NCBI RefSeq assembly: GCF_001423295.1 | Contig: NZ_LMNG01000032.1 | Span: forward strand, 124,001-188,000 | Direction: 5' to 3' | DNA from: Methylobacterium sp. Leaf112 | GTDB lineage: Bacteria > Pseudomonadota > Alphaproteobacteria > Rhizobiales > Beijerinckiaceae | Length of the DNA: 64,000 bases | Shown: positions 1-8,372 of the stretch, one piece after another | Position numbering within the stretch: position 1 is the first letter of the stretch | Layout of the letters: each line of letters begins with the position of its first letter | Made by a program: the position numbers and the translations under genes | Notes under the pieces: model-generated | What the model was told of the DNA's origin: nothing | Databases searched by the model: none | The model's input: the letters and a program-made list of their open reading frames with translations, nothing else

Positions 1-1
1 C

Positions 2-958
2 GTCACCTTCCCGGCGCCCCTCCTCGCCAAGGCGGGCGACCCCGACATCGACGCCATCGTGGGCAACCAGCTCCTGGCGTTCAAGGCACGGATGACGAGT
101 CTGGCCAGCGACCTGTCCGTCCTCACCAACGGGATCGACGCCCTGGAGGAGAAGATCCGCGGCAGCCAGATCCAGCTCAAGGCGGTGCGGCGCCAGCTCG
201 AGCTGTTCGAGCAGGAGATCGCGTCGAAATCCGTGCTGCTGAAGGGCGGCATGATCCGGATCTCCGAGATCCTCGCCCTGCAGCGCTCCCAGGCGAGCGC
301 GCAGGGCGAGATCGGCCGCCTCGACGGCGATATCGGCGACGCCCGCGAGCGCATCGCCCGCATCCGCGAGCAGATCACGGGCGCGCGCAACACCGCGATC
401 AAGACGGCGGTGGAGCAGCTGCACGAGACCCTGGCCGACCAGAACGACGTCCGCGAGCGCATGCGGGCGGCGCGCAGCCTGCTCGACCGCATCGTCATCG
501 CCGCCCCCGTGCGCGGCATCGTGGTGAAGCTGCGCTACCACACGGACGGGGGCGTGGTGGAACCGGGGAAAAGCATCATGGAACTGGTGCCGCTCCACGA
601 CGAACTCGTCATCGAGGCGCGGATCAAGCCGCAGGACATCGACCACGTGCGGCGGGGCCAGTCGGCCGCGATCCGCCTCACGGCGCTCAGCCAGCGCATC
701 GTGCCCATGGTGTCGGGCGAGGTGATCTACCTCTCGGCCGACGCCCTGCCGGACGACCGCCGCAACCAGGCCGCCGGCGGCGACCTCTACGTCGCCCGCA
801 TCCGCCTCGATCCGAAGAGTCTGGCGGAGGTCCACAACTTCGCGCCGACCCCCGGCATGCCGGCCGAGGTCTACATGCGGACCACGGACCGGACGTTCTT
901 CGAGTACGTCTTCAAACCCCTGAAGGACAGCATGGTGCGGGCGTTCCGGGAGATCTGA
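2..958 (+). CDS. HlyD-family type I secretion periplasmic adaptor (5' end outside window)
   Basis: Membrane-fusion subunit that links an inner-membrane ABC exporter to an outer-membrane channel. The frame is open from base 2, so the gene starts before the window and only its last ~318 residues are seen. Visible residues ~20-160 form a long Q/E/R-rich alpha-helical hairpin. The lipoyl half-motif follows at ~163-195 (IAAPVRGIVVKL, then GGVVEPGKSIMELVPL), then the beta-barrel domain. The tail PGMPAEVYMRTTDRTFFEYV is typical of the HlyD/PrsE branch. The ABC partner would be expected upstream, outside the window. The gene converges with the MFS gene downstream. Confidence 0.88.
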   Translation, partial: VTFPAPLLAKAGDPDIDAIVGNQLLAFKARMTSLASDLSVLTNGIDALEEKIRGSQIQLKAVRRQLELFEQEIASKSVLLKGGMIRISEILALQRSQASAQGEIGRLDGDIGDARERIARIREQITGARNTAIKTAVEQLHETLADQNDVRERMRAARSLLDRIVIAAPVRGIVVKLRYHTDGGVVEPGKSIMELVPLHDELVIEARIKPQDIDHVRRGQSAAIRLTALSQRIVPMVSGEVIYLSADALPDDRRNQAAGGDLYVARIRLDPKSLAEVHNFAPTPGMPAEVYMRTTDRTFFEYVFKPLKDSMVRAFREI

Positions 959-1000
959 CGCCGCGTCCGTCCGCGCTCAGCCGAGGCGGGTCGCGTCTTC

Positions 1001-1066
1001 ATCCCAGTCGTGGCGCGACTCTATCCAAGTCGTGGCGCGCCTCTATCCAAGTCGTGGCGCGGCCTG
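1001..1066. repeat. three 22-nt tandem repeats between convergent genes
   Basis: Three head-to-tail copies of a 22-nt unit (1001-1022, 1023-1044, 1045-1066) with core CAAGTCGTGGCGCG. They sit where the HlyD and MFS genes converge, and the MFS stop codon (1043-1045) falls inside the array, so the last residues of that protein are repeat-encoded. The first copy can fold as AGTCG-TGGCG-CGACT. Confidence 0.8.
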
Positions 1067-2239
1067 GCCCGGCATCGGTGCCGGCGCCCCGTCCGTCCGG
1101 CGGGCGGTCAGCACGAGCCCCAGGGCCAGGGCGGCCATGCCGGCGCCGAACCAGGGCAGGCTGCCGTAGCCCATCCCCAGGGTGAGCACGCCGCCGCCCA
1201 GCGCCGCGCCCGTGGCGTTGCCGAGGTTGAACGCGCCCTGGTTGAGGGTGGAGGCGAGGTTGGGCGCGTCGCTCGCCGCCTCCACCACCCAGACCTGGAG
1301 CGGCGAGACCAGGGCGAAGACGAGGGCGCCCCAGACCGGCAGGGTCAGCACGGCGGGGATCGCCGACCGGCTGGTGAAGGCGAACAGCACCAGCACGGCG
1401 ACGAGGGCGGAAAAACTCCCGATCACCGTCGCCATCAGGCGCCGGTCGGCCAGCCGCCCGCCCGCGAGGTTGCCGAAGGTGAGGCCGATGCCGAACAGCA
1501 GCAGGGCGCCCGTCACCGCGTGCGGGGTCAGGCCGCTCACCTCCGTCAGGAGCGGCGCGATGTAGGTGAACACCGTGAACAGGCTGACGGAGGACAGGGT
1601 GCTCACCAGCATCGGCAGCAGCACCGCCCAGCGCCGCAGGGAGCGGAACTCCCCGGCGAGCCCGCCGCGCGAGCCCGGCAGGCCGTTCGGCACGTAGGCC
1701 GCGATGGCGGCGGCGGCGACCAGTCCGAGGCCGAGCACCGCCCAGAACGTCGCGCGCCAGCCCGCGACCTGGCCGAGCGCCGTGCCGAACGGAACCCCCA
1801 GCACGTTGGCGAGGGTGAGGCCGGTGAACATCAGCGCCACCGCCTGCGCCCGCTGCGCGCGGGGGACGAGGCCGCTCGCCACCACGGCGCCGATGCCGAA
1901 GAACGCCCCATGGGCAAAGGCCGTCAGGATGCGGGCCAGCATCAGAAACCCGTAGGTCGGCGCGAGGGCGCAGCCGAGGTTGCCGAGAAGGAACACCCCC
2001 ATCAGCACGAGAAGCGCCGTCTTGCGCGGCAGCCGGGCCGTGGCGATGGCCACCAGGGGCGCGCCGACGGCGACGCCGAGGGCGTAGCCCGAGACCAGAA
2101 GTCCTGCCCGGGGCACGCTGACCCGGAGGCTCTCGGCCACCTCGGGCAGCAGGCCCATGATGACGAATTCGGTGGTGCCGATGCCGAAGGAGGCGGCGGC
2201 CAGGGCCAGGATCGGACGGGACAGCATGGGGTCGCTCAC
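1043..2239 (-). CDS. MFS transporter, DHA1 drug/sugar efflux type
   Basis: Inner-membrane exporter of the major facilitator superfamily, about 398 residues with a dozen hydrophobic segments. The N-terminal FGIGTTEFVIMGLLPEVA and the loop ARLPRKTALLV between helices 2 and 3 fit the AraJ/YdhP-like DHA1 efflux branch; substrate unknown. The longest reading starts at GTG 2239; ATG 2227 is an alternative and neither has a strong ribosome binding site. The C-terminus runs into the 22-nt repeats. Convergent with the HlyD gene and divergent from no close neighbour. Confidence 0.88.
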   Translation of the reverse strand: MSDPMLSRPILALAAASFGIGTTEFVIMGLLPEVAESLRVSVPRAGLLVSGYALGVAVGAPLVAIATARLPRKTALLVLMGVFLLGNLGCALAPTYGFLMLARILTAFAHGAFFGIGAVVASGLVPRAQRAQAVALMFTGLTLANVLGVPFGTALGQVAGWRATFWAVLGLGLVAAAAIAAYVPNGLPGSRGGLAGEFRSLRRWAVLLPMLVSTLSSVSLFTVFTYIAPLLTEVSGLTPHAVTGALLLFGIGLTFGNLAGGRLADRRLMATVIGSFSALVAVLVLFAFTSRSAIPAVLTLPVWGALVFALVSPLQVWVVEAASDAPNLASTLNQGAFNLGNATGAALGGGVLTLGMGYGSLPWFGAGMAALALGLVLTARRTDGAPAPMPGQAAPRLG

Positions 2240-2404
2240 GCTCGGGGGCCCAGGCCCATCCGGCGCAAGGCGGTCACGCTGCGTTGCAGCATCGGCCGTG
2301 CGCTACCATGCGTGCCCGCCGCCACCGATGCCCCCGGCTTCGCGGGTCGCCTGCGCGTGGCACATGGAACCGCGGGCGGCCGGGGGCAGCCCATCGCTCG
2401 TCCA

Positions 2405-2438
2405 AGCAAAAAGCCATCCCCGCGGCGCGGGGATGGCT
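2405..2438 (-). terminator. intrinsic terminator downstream of mucR
   Basis: Perfect 12-bp inverted repeat (AGCCATCCCCGC / GCGGGGATGGCT, 3-nt loop, 2412-2438). It is followed on the minus strand by TTTTT, just beyond the mucR stop, so it is oriented to end mucR transcription. Confidence 0.85.
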
Positions 2439-2504
2439 CGTGAGGGCGTCGGCCCTACCAGGATCGTGATCGGTTCGCGGTCCGGGAGAGCGAGCCCGGT
2501 CGGA

Positions 2505-3038
2505 TCAGGCGTCGACCTTCTTGCGGGGACCGCGGCGCTTCTTCTCGGGGGCGGCGGGGGCCTCCTCCTCCTGCGGCTCCGGCTCGGCGCTGACGGTCTC
2601 CTCCGGGGCGGCCTTGGCCAGACCCTTGCGGCGCTGCTGGCCGAGGCCGAGGGCGCGGGCGAGTTCGGACCGCTGCTCGGAATAGCTGGCCGAGGTCATC
2701 GGGTAATCGGGCGCCAGGCCCCACTTGGCGCGGTACTGCTCGGGGGTCAGGCCGCGCAGGGTGAGGTGCCGGCGCAGGGTCTTGTACTGCTTGCCGTCCT
2801 CGAAGCTGATCAAGTAATCCGCCGTGATGGAGCGGCGGATCTCCTGCGGCGTCGCCTTGGGCGGGCCGGTCTCGACGGCCGGTGCGCCGTTCGCCGTCAC
2901 GCCACGGATCGCCTCGTGGACATCACTGAGCAGTTTCGGCAGCTCGGCGCTCTGGACATGGTTGTTGCTGACATAGGCGGAGACGATATCGGCGGCCAGC
3001 GTGATCAGGCGGGCTGCATCGGATTCTGTTTCATTCAT
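2505..3038 (-). CDS. MucR/Ros-family transcriptional regulator with degenerate zinc site
   Basis: DNA-binding regulator of the Ros/MucR family, which in alphaproteobacteria controls exopolysaccharide, motility and cell-cycle genes. The family block is plain at residues ~70-125 (ATPQEIRRSITADYLISFED, then LRRHLTLRGLTPEQYRAKWG and DYPM). The zinc ligands are mostly gone: the position that is usually Cys before the LED segment is Ser (SFED), and of the two C-terminal His only the one in RRHL remains, the next being replaced in HLTLRG. Ros-like proteins that fold without zinc are known, so it may still bind DNA. At 177 residues it is longer than the usual ~140, with an acidic then basic tail (EPEPQEEE, KKRRGPRKK). 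Monocistronic, with its own terminator. Confidence 0.9.
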   Translation of the reverse strand: MNETESDAARLITLAADIVSAYVSNNHVQSAELPKLLSDVHEAIRGVTANGAPAVETGPPKATPQEIRRSITADYLISFEDGKQYKTLRRHLTLRGLTPEQYRAKWGLAPDYPMTSASYSEQRSELARALGLGQQRRKGLAKAAPEETVSAEPEPQEEEAPAAPEKKRRGPRKKVDA

Positions 3039-3442
3039 GTTGTCGGCACCATTCTTGATTTAAGTCATAAGTCGTTTCGAGCGTAAGCTCAGTTCTTTCC
3101 GCAAGCAATGTTCCGCCGCGGTGATCCGAGAGTTTTTCACGTCTAGTTGTGGATTGACCGATCATTTCCTCGTGCGGTGCAGGAAGTTCGCGCCCTTATC
3201 CCGTAGGGGTTGCTCTGCCGGGCAATGTGCACCTGCCCTGCTCTGGCGTGGTGGGTATTGCCACGGGGGCGGTCCTGTCGATCACCGTCGCGCGCGACGG
3301 ATTCGATGATGGAGCCGGGTACGGGTGCTGATCCGGACGGACGCGATACTGTCTCGTCCCAGTCTCGATCCGTGATCGTCCGCGAACCCTTCGCTGCGAG
3401 CACCACCCTTGAACGATCGTGCCTCGCGAAAGTTTCAATACT

Positions 3443-3476
3443 GGCATTGCCACGATGAAAACGCATTGGCAATGCC
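3443..3476. promoter_or_regulatory. perfect 10-bp inverted repeat, possible operator or hairpin
   Basis: GGCATTGCCA (3443-3452) and TGGCAATGCC (3467-3476) are exact reverse complements 14 nt apart. No U-run follows on either strand, so a terminator is unlikely. A regulator-binding site or an RNA hairpin is possible; the partner is unknown. Confidence 0.45.
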
Positions 3477-3660
3477 GTTCCGGTGCAAACGCTGCGCAGG
3501 GTCGAAGATTATCGACGGGAAATTTTCGTTGATCGTCGTGCGCACGTGGCGGAACCCATGCGATTCCCAGAGAAGCCGAAGATCGCCGCGGCGTCTGTGC
3601 TGTGACGTCACACGCGTTGCCTGCGCGGGCCATCGCGGTCGATCCATCATTCCTCGAAGC

Positions 3661-3760
3661 CAAGCATGCGTCCGCGACACCAAGCATGCGTCCGCGACAC
3701 CAAGCATGCGTCCGCGACACCAAGCATGCGTCCGCGACACCAAGCATGCGTTCTCGAAGC
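3661..3760. repeat. 20-nt tandem repeat, four perfect copies plus a partial fifth
   Basis: CAAGCATGCGTCCGCGACAC repeats exactly four times head to tail (3661-3740), followed by a copy that diverges after 11 nt. CTCGAAGC occurs on both flanks of the array. Each unit carries the palindrome GCATGC. There are no spacers, so this is not CRISPR. Confidence 0.9.
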
Positions 3761-3844
3761 CCAGGACGACGCCGCGACACCGGATACGGGCGGAGGTGTG
3801 GGGTTGTGGGGTCGGCCGGACCCCGTTCCGGCGCCGCCGCGGGC

Positions 3845-3866
3845 GAATCGTTAACGGTCCGCTAAC
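3845..3866 (+). promoter_or_regulatory. CtrA-like box with adjacent GANTC site before flhA
   Basis: GAATC at 3845-3849 (CcrM-type GANTC) is followed by TTAA (3851-3854), seven bases, then CTAAC (3862-3866). This is one mismatch from the CtrA consensus TTAA-N7-TTAAC. It lies ~55 bp before the flhA start. Motif match only. Confidence 0.5.
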
Positions 3867-3919
3867 CATGCGGGCGGCAAATCTTGCCGGGTCCCCTCTT
3901 CGGGGCGGCGAGGAAGACC

Positions 3920-6094
3920 ATGAGCGAGACGGCCGCCGCGCCGGTACGGGGAAACGGGGCCGGACAAGGGACCGGCATGAGTGTCGGCCAGTTCGCGAGC
4001 TATGCGATTCCCAACCGGGCCAATCTCCACGCCCTGTCGAAGCGCACGGATCTGTTCTTCGCCACCGCCGTGATGGGCATCCTCACGGTGCTCATCTTCC
4101 CGCTGCCGGCGTTCCTCCTCGACCTGCTTCTGGCCGTCTCGATCATCATCTCGGTGCTGATCATGATGACGGGTCTGTTCATCGACAACCCGCTCGAATT
4201 CACGGTCTTTCCGACGCTGCTCCTCGTGGCGACCCTGCTCAGGCTCGCCCTCAACCTCGCCTCCACCCGCCTCATCCTCGGCCACGGCCACGAGGGCACG
4301 GCGGCGGCCGGTCACGTCATCGAGGCGTTCGGCAACTTCGTCATGGGCGGCAACTTCGTCATCGGGATCATCGTCTTCGCGATCCTAATCATCGTGAACT
4401 TCGTGGTGATCACGAAAGGTTCGGGCCGTATCGCCGAAGTCGCGGCGCGCTTCACCCTCGATGCCATGCCGGGCAAGCAGATGGCCATCGACGCCGACCT
4501 CTCGGCCGGCCTCATCGACGAGAAGGTGGCGAAAGCCCGCCGCGCCGCCCTGGAGGAGGAATCCTCGTTCTTCGGCGCCATGGACGGCGCCTCGAAGTTC
4601 GTGCGCGGCGACGCCATCGCGGCGCTGCTCATCACCTTCATCAACGTCATCGGCGGCATCATCATCGGCGTCGCCCAACAGGGCATGCCCTTCGGCGCGG
4701 CGGCCAAGACCTACACGCTGCTGACCATCGGCGACGGTCTCGCCTCCCAGGTGCCCGCCCTCATCGTCTCGGCGGCGGCCGGCATCCTCGTCTCGAAGGC
4801 GGGCGTGAAGGGCTCGGCCGACAAGGCGCTCGGCAAGCAGCTCGCCAACTACCCCAAGGCGCTCGGCATGTCGTCGGGCGTCATGGTGCTGATCTCGCTC
4901 CTGCCCGGCATGCCGATGCTGCCCTTCCTCGCGCTGGCCGGCGCCTCCGGCTACGCCGCGTGGCATTTCGCCAAGGTCGCCCGCGAGGCCCCGCCGCTGG
5001 ATTCCGACGGCGCACCCATGGACGCCACGGCGGTGGCCGCCGCCCAGGCCGCCAAGGAGGAGACCGTCACCGACCTCCTCAAGCTCGACGATCTCAAGCT
5101 CGAGATGGGCTACGCGCTCCTCGCCCTCGTCAACGGCCCCGACGGGCAGGACCGGCTCACCGACCAGATCAAGGCCCTGCGCCGCCAGCTCGCCGCCGAA
5201 CTCGGCTTCGTGATGCCGTCGGTCCGCATCCTCGACAACGTCCAGCTCGACGCCAACGCCTACGTGGTGCGGGTCAAGGAGATCGAGGCCGGCACGGGGC
5301 AGATCTTCCCCGGCCAGTTCATGGCCATGGACCCCATGGGCGGGCAGGTGCAGCTGCCCGGCCAGCACATGCTGGAGCCGACCTTCGGCCTGCCCGCCAC
5401 CTGGATCGACGCGTCCCTGCGCGATCAGGCCCAGCTCAAGGGCTACACGGTGGTGGACGCCGCCACCGTGGTCTCGACCCATCTCACCGAGATCATCAAG
5501 GCCCACGTCTCGGAGCTTCTCAGCCATGTCGAGGTGCAGAAACTCCTGCGCGAGGCCTCAAAGGACCATTCCGACCTCCTCAAGGAGGTGATGCCGAGCC
5601 AGATCGCCTCCACGGGCATCCAGCGCGTGCTGCAGTTCCTCCTGGCCGAGCGGGTCTCGATCCGCGATCTCGGCGCCATCATCGAGGGCGTGGCGGAGGT
5701 GGCCGGCCACGTGAAGAACCCGCGCGACATCGTCGAGCACGTGCGTGCCCGCCTCGGGCGCCAGATCTGCGCCCAGTACCAGGGGCCGGACGGCATGCTC
5801 CCGATCATCACCCTGTCGCCGGCCTGGGAGCAGGCCTTCCTCGAATCCATCGCCGGCGAGCGCGACGAGCGCTACCTCGCCATGCAGCCCTCCAAGCTGT
5901 CGGAATTCGTCAGCACCGTGCGCGACCGCTTCGAGACCGCTGCCCGCATGGGCGAGATGCCGGTGCTCGTCACCTCGGTCCATGCCCGGCCGTTCGTACG
6001 CTCGATCATCGAGCGCTTCCGCCGCGAGACCCCGGTGATGAGCCAGGCGGAGATCCATCCCCGCGCAAGGCTGCGGACGGTGGGGTCGGTGTGA
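3920..6094 (+). CDS. flhA: flagellar biosynthesis protein FlhA
   Basis: Inner-membrane core of the flagellar type III export gate, which takes export substrates and chaperones from the cytoplasm. About 724 residues, the normal size. The N-terminal ~320 residues hold the membrane helices; the family block around residues 85-210 includes NPLEFTVFPTLLLVATLLRL and DAMPGKQMAIDADLSAG. The cytoplasmic domain fills the rest. ATG 3920 is chosen because GAGGAAG lies just upstream; a longer frame from 3884 has no such signal. It stands alone here, with fliJ-fliI a few kb downstream on the other strand and a CtrA-like box in front. Confidence 0.97.
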   Translation: MSETAAAPVRGNGAGQGTGMSVGQFASYAIPNRANLHALSKRTDLFFATAVMGILTVLIFPLPAFLLDLLLAVSIIISVLIMMTGLFIDNPLEFTVFPTLLLVATLLRLALNLASTRLILGHGHEGTAAAGHVIEAFGNFVMGGNFVIGIIVFAILIIVNFVVITKGSGRIAEVAARFTLDAMPGKQMAIDADLSAGLIDEKVAKARRAALEEESSFFGAMDGASKFVRGDAIAALLITFINVIGGIIIGVAQQGMPFGAAAKTYTLLTIGDGLASQVPALIVSAAAGILVSKAGVKGSADKALGKQLANYPKALGMSSGVMVLISLLPGMPMLPFLALAGASGYAAWHFAKVAREAPPLDSDGAPMDATAVAAAQAAKEETVTDLLKLDDLKLEMGYALLALVNGPDGQDRLTDQIKALRRQLAAELGFVMPSVRILDNVQLDANAYVVRVKEIEAGTGQIFPGQFMAMDPMGGQVQLPGQHMLEPTFGLPATWIDASLRDQAQLKGYTVVDAATVVSTHLTEIIKAHVSELLSHVEVQKLLREASKDHSDLLKEVMPSQIASTGIQRVLQFLLAERVSIRDLGAIIEGVAEVAGHVKNPRDIVEHVRARLGRQICAQYQGPDGMLPIITLSPAWEQAFLESIAGERDERYLAMQPSKLSEFVSTVRDRFETAARMGEMPVLVTSVHARPFVRSIIERFRRETPVMSQAEIHPRARLRTVGSV

Positions 6095-6115
6095 GGCGGA
6101 TTCGCGATGCCGCCG

Positions 6116-6143
6116 CCTGACGGCCAGGTCCCGTGCCGTCAGG
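6116..6143 (+). terminator. 9-bp hairpin just after flhA, no U-tract
   Basis: CCTGACGGC and GCCGTCAGG form a perfect 9-bp stem with a 10-nt loop directly after the flhA stop. No T-run follows, so it may stabilise the 3' end or act with a factor rather than terminate by itself. Confidence 0.4.
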
Positions 6144-6177
6144 GAAAGATGATGGGGCGCCTTGCCTGGAGCGTGAC

Positions 6178-6474
6178 ATGACGGATTGGCCTTTCAGCGA
6201 CCCACCGAACGTCGCGGTGCTGACGACCCGGAGCATCGTTCGGGATGCGGCATGGATCGCCCGCGTCGTCCATGATGCCGACGATGGTGGATGGCAGTTC
6301 CACGACGGCACACCCGGCGCTCGGCACGAGGCGGATGCCGTCGTGACGTCGCTGCGCGATCTGGTGCTCCGGGACGCATCCCTACGCGCGTTGGCCGATC
6401 TCCCGGAGGGGTGGTGTGCCTGGCGCGGGAGCCCGGAGCAGCCCTGGCAACGGGCGAGGGTCGACGGCGTGTGA
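6178..6474 (+). CDS. small conserved hypothetical protein
   Basis: About 98 residues, no signal peptide or membrane segment, rich in Trp and Asp. The visible pattern is an N-terminal WPFSDPPNVAVLTTRSI, a central DADDGGWQFHDG and a C-terminal ADLPEGWCAWRGSPEQPWQR. This looks like a conserved single-domain family of unknown function also seen in other proteobacteria (from memory, not checked). ATG 6178 has GGAG eight bases upstream; an in-frame start at 6133 would run through the hairpin after flhA and is less likely. Confidence 0.7.
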   Translation: MTDWPFSDPPNVAVLTTRSIVRDAAWIARVVHDADDGGWQFHDGTPGARHEADAVVTSLRDLVLRDASLRALADLPEGWCAWRGSPEQPWQRARVDGV

Positions 6475-6679
6475 GCCGATCGGGGCCGGCGAGGTTTCTC
6501 CCCCGGCCGCCTGGCCGATGGCCACCATCCGGCATCCGTTCGATCCTGTCGCCGATCCCGGCCTCGACGATGCGCTCGGCGGCGCCCCGTCGCGCGGACT
6601 CTTCAAGGGCCTTCGCGGGGCGCTCGTACGGCCCGCGACGCCCCGCCCGTCCCGGGCAGGGCGTCGATCTCCGGAACGG

Positions 6680-7750
6680 TCAGGCCGGGTTCTTGCGGAC
6701 GCGGCGGTCGATGGCCTTCGGGTCGAGGCCCGGGGCGGTGAGCGGCGCACCGGGGGCGACCTCGGCGGGTTCGCCCTTGATGGCGCTGGCGAGGCGGTTG
6801 CGCTCGTAGAGCAGCACGACGACGACGGAGATGAGGAACGGCAGCCAGAAATAGAACAGCCGGAACACCAGCAACGCCGCGATGATCGACGGCCGCGCCA
6901 CGTCCGGCATCGCCACAACGAAGACGAGCTCGAACACGCCGAGCCCTCCCGGCGCGTTCGACACCAGGGCCGCCGAGAACGAGGCGAGGAACACGGCGAG
7001 CACCACGAGGAAGCCCGGGTTCCCGGCCTCTGGCAGGGCGAAGTAGATGATCCCGGCGGCCCCAAGAAGCTCCAGGGGCGCGGCGACGATCTGCCGGACC
7101 ATGATCTGCGGGCGCGGGTACTCGAGCTTGAACGACCGAATGGTCATGGGCTTCAGCCGCATGAGCGAGCCGATGACGTAGAGGGCGACGAAGCCGAGGA
7201 GGCCGGCGCCGAGGATGCGGGCGGTGGCCGGATCGGTGAGCACCGACGGCAGGTAGCCGTTGAGGCGGGTCAGGGTGTCGGGCAGGGCCACGAGGACGAA
7301 GCCGCCGAGCAGGATCGTGCCGAGGCCGAAGGTGAAGGAGCACAGGGCGACGAGCACGGCGACCTGGGCCGCCGACAGGCCCTTGGCGGTGTAGGCGCGG
7401 TAGCGCACTACGGCGCCGGAGAACACCGAGGCGCCGATGTTGTGCGACAAGGCGTAGGTGGTGAACGAGCAGACCGAGACGAAGAACCACGAGATGTGGC
7501 GCACCCCGAGATGCAGGAGGGCGATTCGGTCGTACCAGGCGAGCGCCGCGTAGGCCACGAGGGTGGCGAGGCCCGCGAGCAGGAAGCGGTGGACCGGGAT
7601 CTCGGCAAAGCTGCTCTTGATCTCCGCCACCGAGATGCCGGCGAGCTCGCGATAGAGCAGGTAGCCGGAGACGATGACGGCGGCGAGGCCGACGATCGGC
7701 CAGATGAAATCGCTGATCTTCTTCATGATCGACAGGTCGAGCCCCCTCAC
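6680..7750 (-). CDS. UPF0104 / lysylphosphatidylglycerol-synthase-TM-like membrane protein
   Basis: Integral membrane protein of ~356 residues with about eight to nine hydrophobic segments. The pattern (HNIGASVFSGAVVRYRAYTA near 120-140, SFSAALVSNAPGGLGVFELV near 265-285) matches the UPF0104 family, whose best-known relative is the flippase half of MprF. No synthetase domain is present, so any lipid transport role is inference. GTG 7750 is chosen because GGGAGAG sits five bases upstream; ATG 7726 has no such signal. No clear operon partner. Confidence 0.85.
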   Translation of the reverse strand: MRGLDLSIMKKISDFIWPIVGLAAVIVSGYLLYRELAGISVAEIKSSFAEIPVHRFLLAGLATLVAYAALAWYDRIALLHLGVRHISWFFVSVCSFTTYALSHNIGASVFSGAVVRYRAYTAKGLSAAQVAVLVALCSFTFGLGTILLGGFVLVALPDTLTRLNGYLPSVLTDPATARILGAGLLGFVALYVIGSLMRLKPMTIRSFKLEYPRPQIMVRQIVAAPLELLGAAGIIYFALPEAGNPGFLVVLAVFLASFSAALVSNAPGGLGVFELVFVVAMPDVARPSIIAALLVFRLFYFWLPFLISVVVVLLYERNRLASAIKGEPAEVAPGAPLTAPGLDPKAIDRRVRKNPA

Positions 7751-7880
7751 GCGGGCTCTCCCTGCACGACCATGCCCGTCATCGCAAGCAAGGTCGTGCG
7801 CTAGCCCGGGAGGAAGCCGGCACGCTGGGCTGATGGCACCCGATCATGACGGTTTCGTGCCGGTACCCCGCGGGGAGGCC

Positions 7881-8288
7881 TCAGGCGCGGACGCGCGACA
7901 GGCCGATGCCGTCCATGGCGGCCTGGTCGCGGGCGGCTTCGGCCGCGCGCTCGGCGGTGCGCTCGCGGTCGTCGAGGATCTCGATCTTCTTCAGGTCCTC
8001 GAAGGCTTCGCCGAGCTCGGCCTTGGCCTCGGCGAGCTGGCCTTCAAGGGCGGCAGCGGACTGGCGCATGTTGTCCCGGCGGGCGGCGGCCGCGCGGGCA
8101 TAGGTCGGATAGGCGAAGTGCGCCGTGTCGGTGATGCCGGCGCGGCCCTCCTCGTGGGCGACCTCGCGGTCGAGCTCGAGGGCCATGCGGGTGAAGTCGG
8201 CCATCATCATCTCGATCTGCGTCACGCGCCGACGCTTCTCGTCGACCTGGAAACGTCGCAGCCGGATCAGCGTGTCACGCGATTTCAT
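7881..8288 (-). CDS. fliJ: flagellar export protein FliJ
   Basis: Small all-helical protein, ~135 residues, Arg/Glu/Ala-rich with heptad character throughout. In the family it sits as a stalk in the FliI hexamer and helps couple ATP hydrolysis and proton flow to flagellar export. Identification rests mainly on position, 84 bp downstream of fliI on the same strand as in other rhizobia-like genomes, plus size and coiled-coil make-up. The start ATG 8288 (MKSRDTLIRLRRFQVDEKRR) matches the usual FliJ N-terminus; the longer frame upstream is likely non-coding. Confidence 0.88.
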   Translation of the reverse strand: MKSRDTLIRLRRFQVDEKRRRVTQIEMMMADFTRMALELDREVAHEEGRAGITDTAHFAYPTYARAAAARRDNMRQSAAALEGQLAEAKAELGEAFEDLKKIEILDDRERTAERAAEAARDQAAMDGIGLSRVRA

Positions 8289-8372
8289 CTGATGGGTCCA
8301 CTCCACGCAACGCACGCCCGGCTTCGTCGCCGGCGACCCGAAGCGACACCGGCCCATGGGCGGTGCGGCGGA

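Larger units (their letters stand above)
3039..3919. other. long intergenic region between mucR and flhA
   Basis: About 880 bp without a convincing gene. The mucR-proximal 100 bp is relatively AT-rich and probably holds the mucR promoter. It also contains a 10-bp inverted repeat (3443-3476), the 20-nt tandem repeat (3661-3760) and a CtrA-like box before flhA. Short ORFs across the repeat encode repeat peptides and look spurious. Confidence 0.6.

Noticed and set aside
3661..3760. CRISPR array
   Set aside because: The repeats are contiguous with no spacers and no cas genes are present.
3409..6120. 903-codon plus-strand ORF overlapping flhA
   Set aside because: Another frame of flhA; Arg/Pro/Gly-rich translation with no domain, typical of shadows in high-GC DNA.
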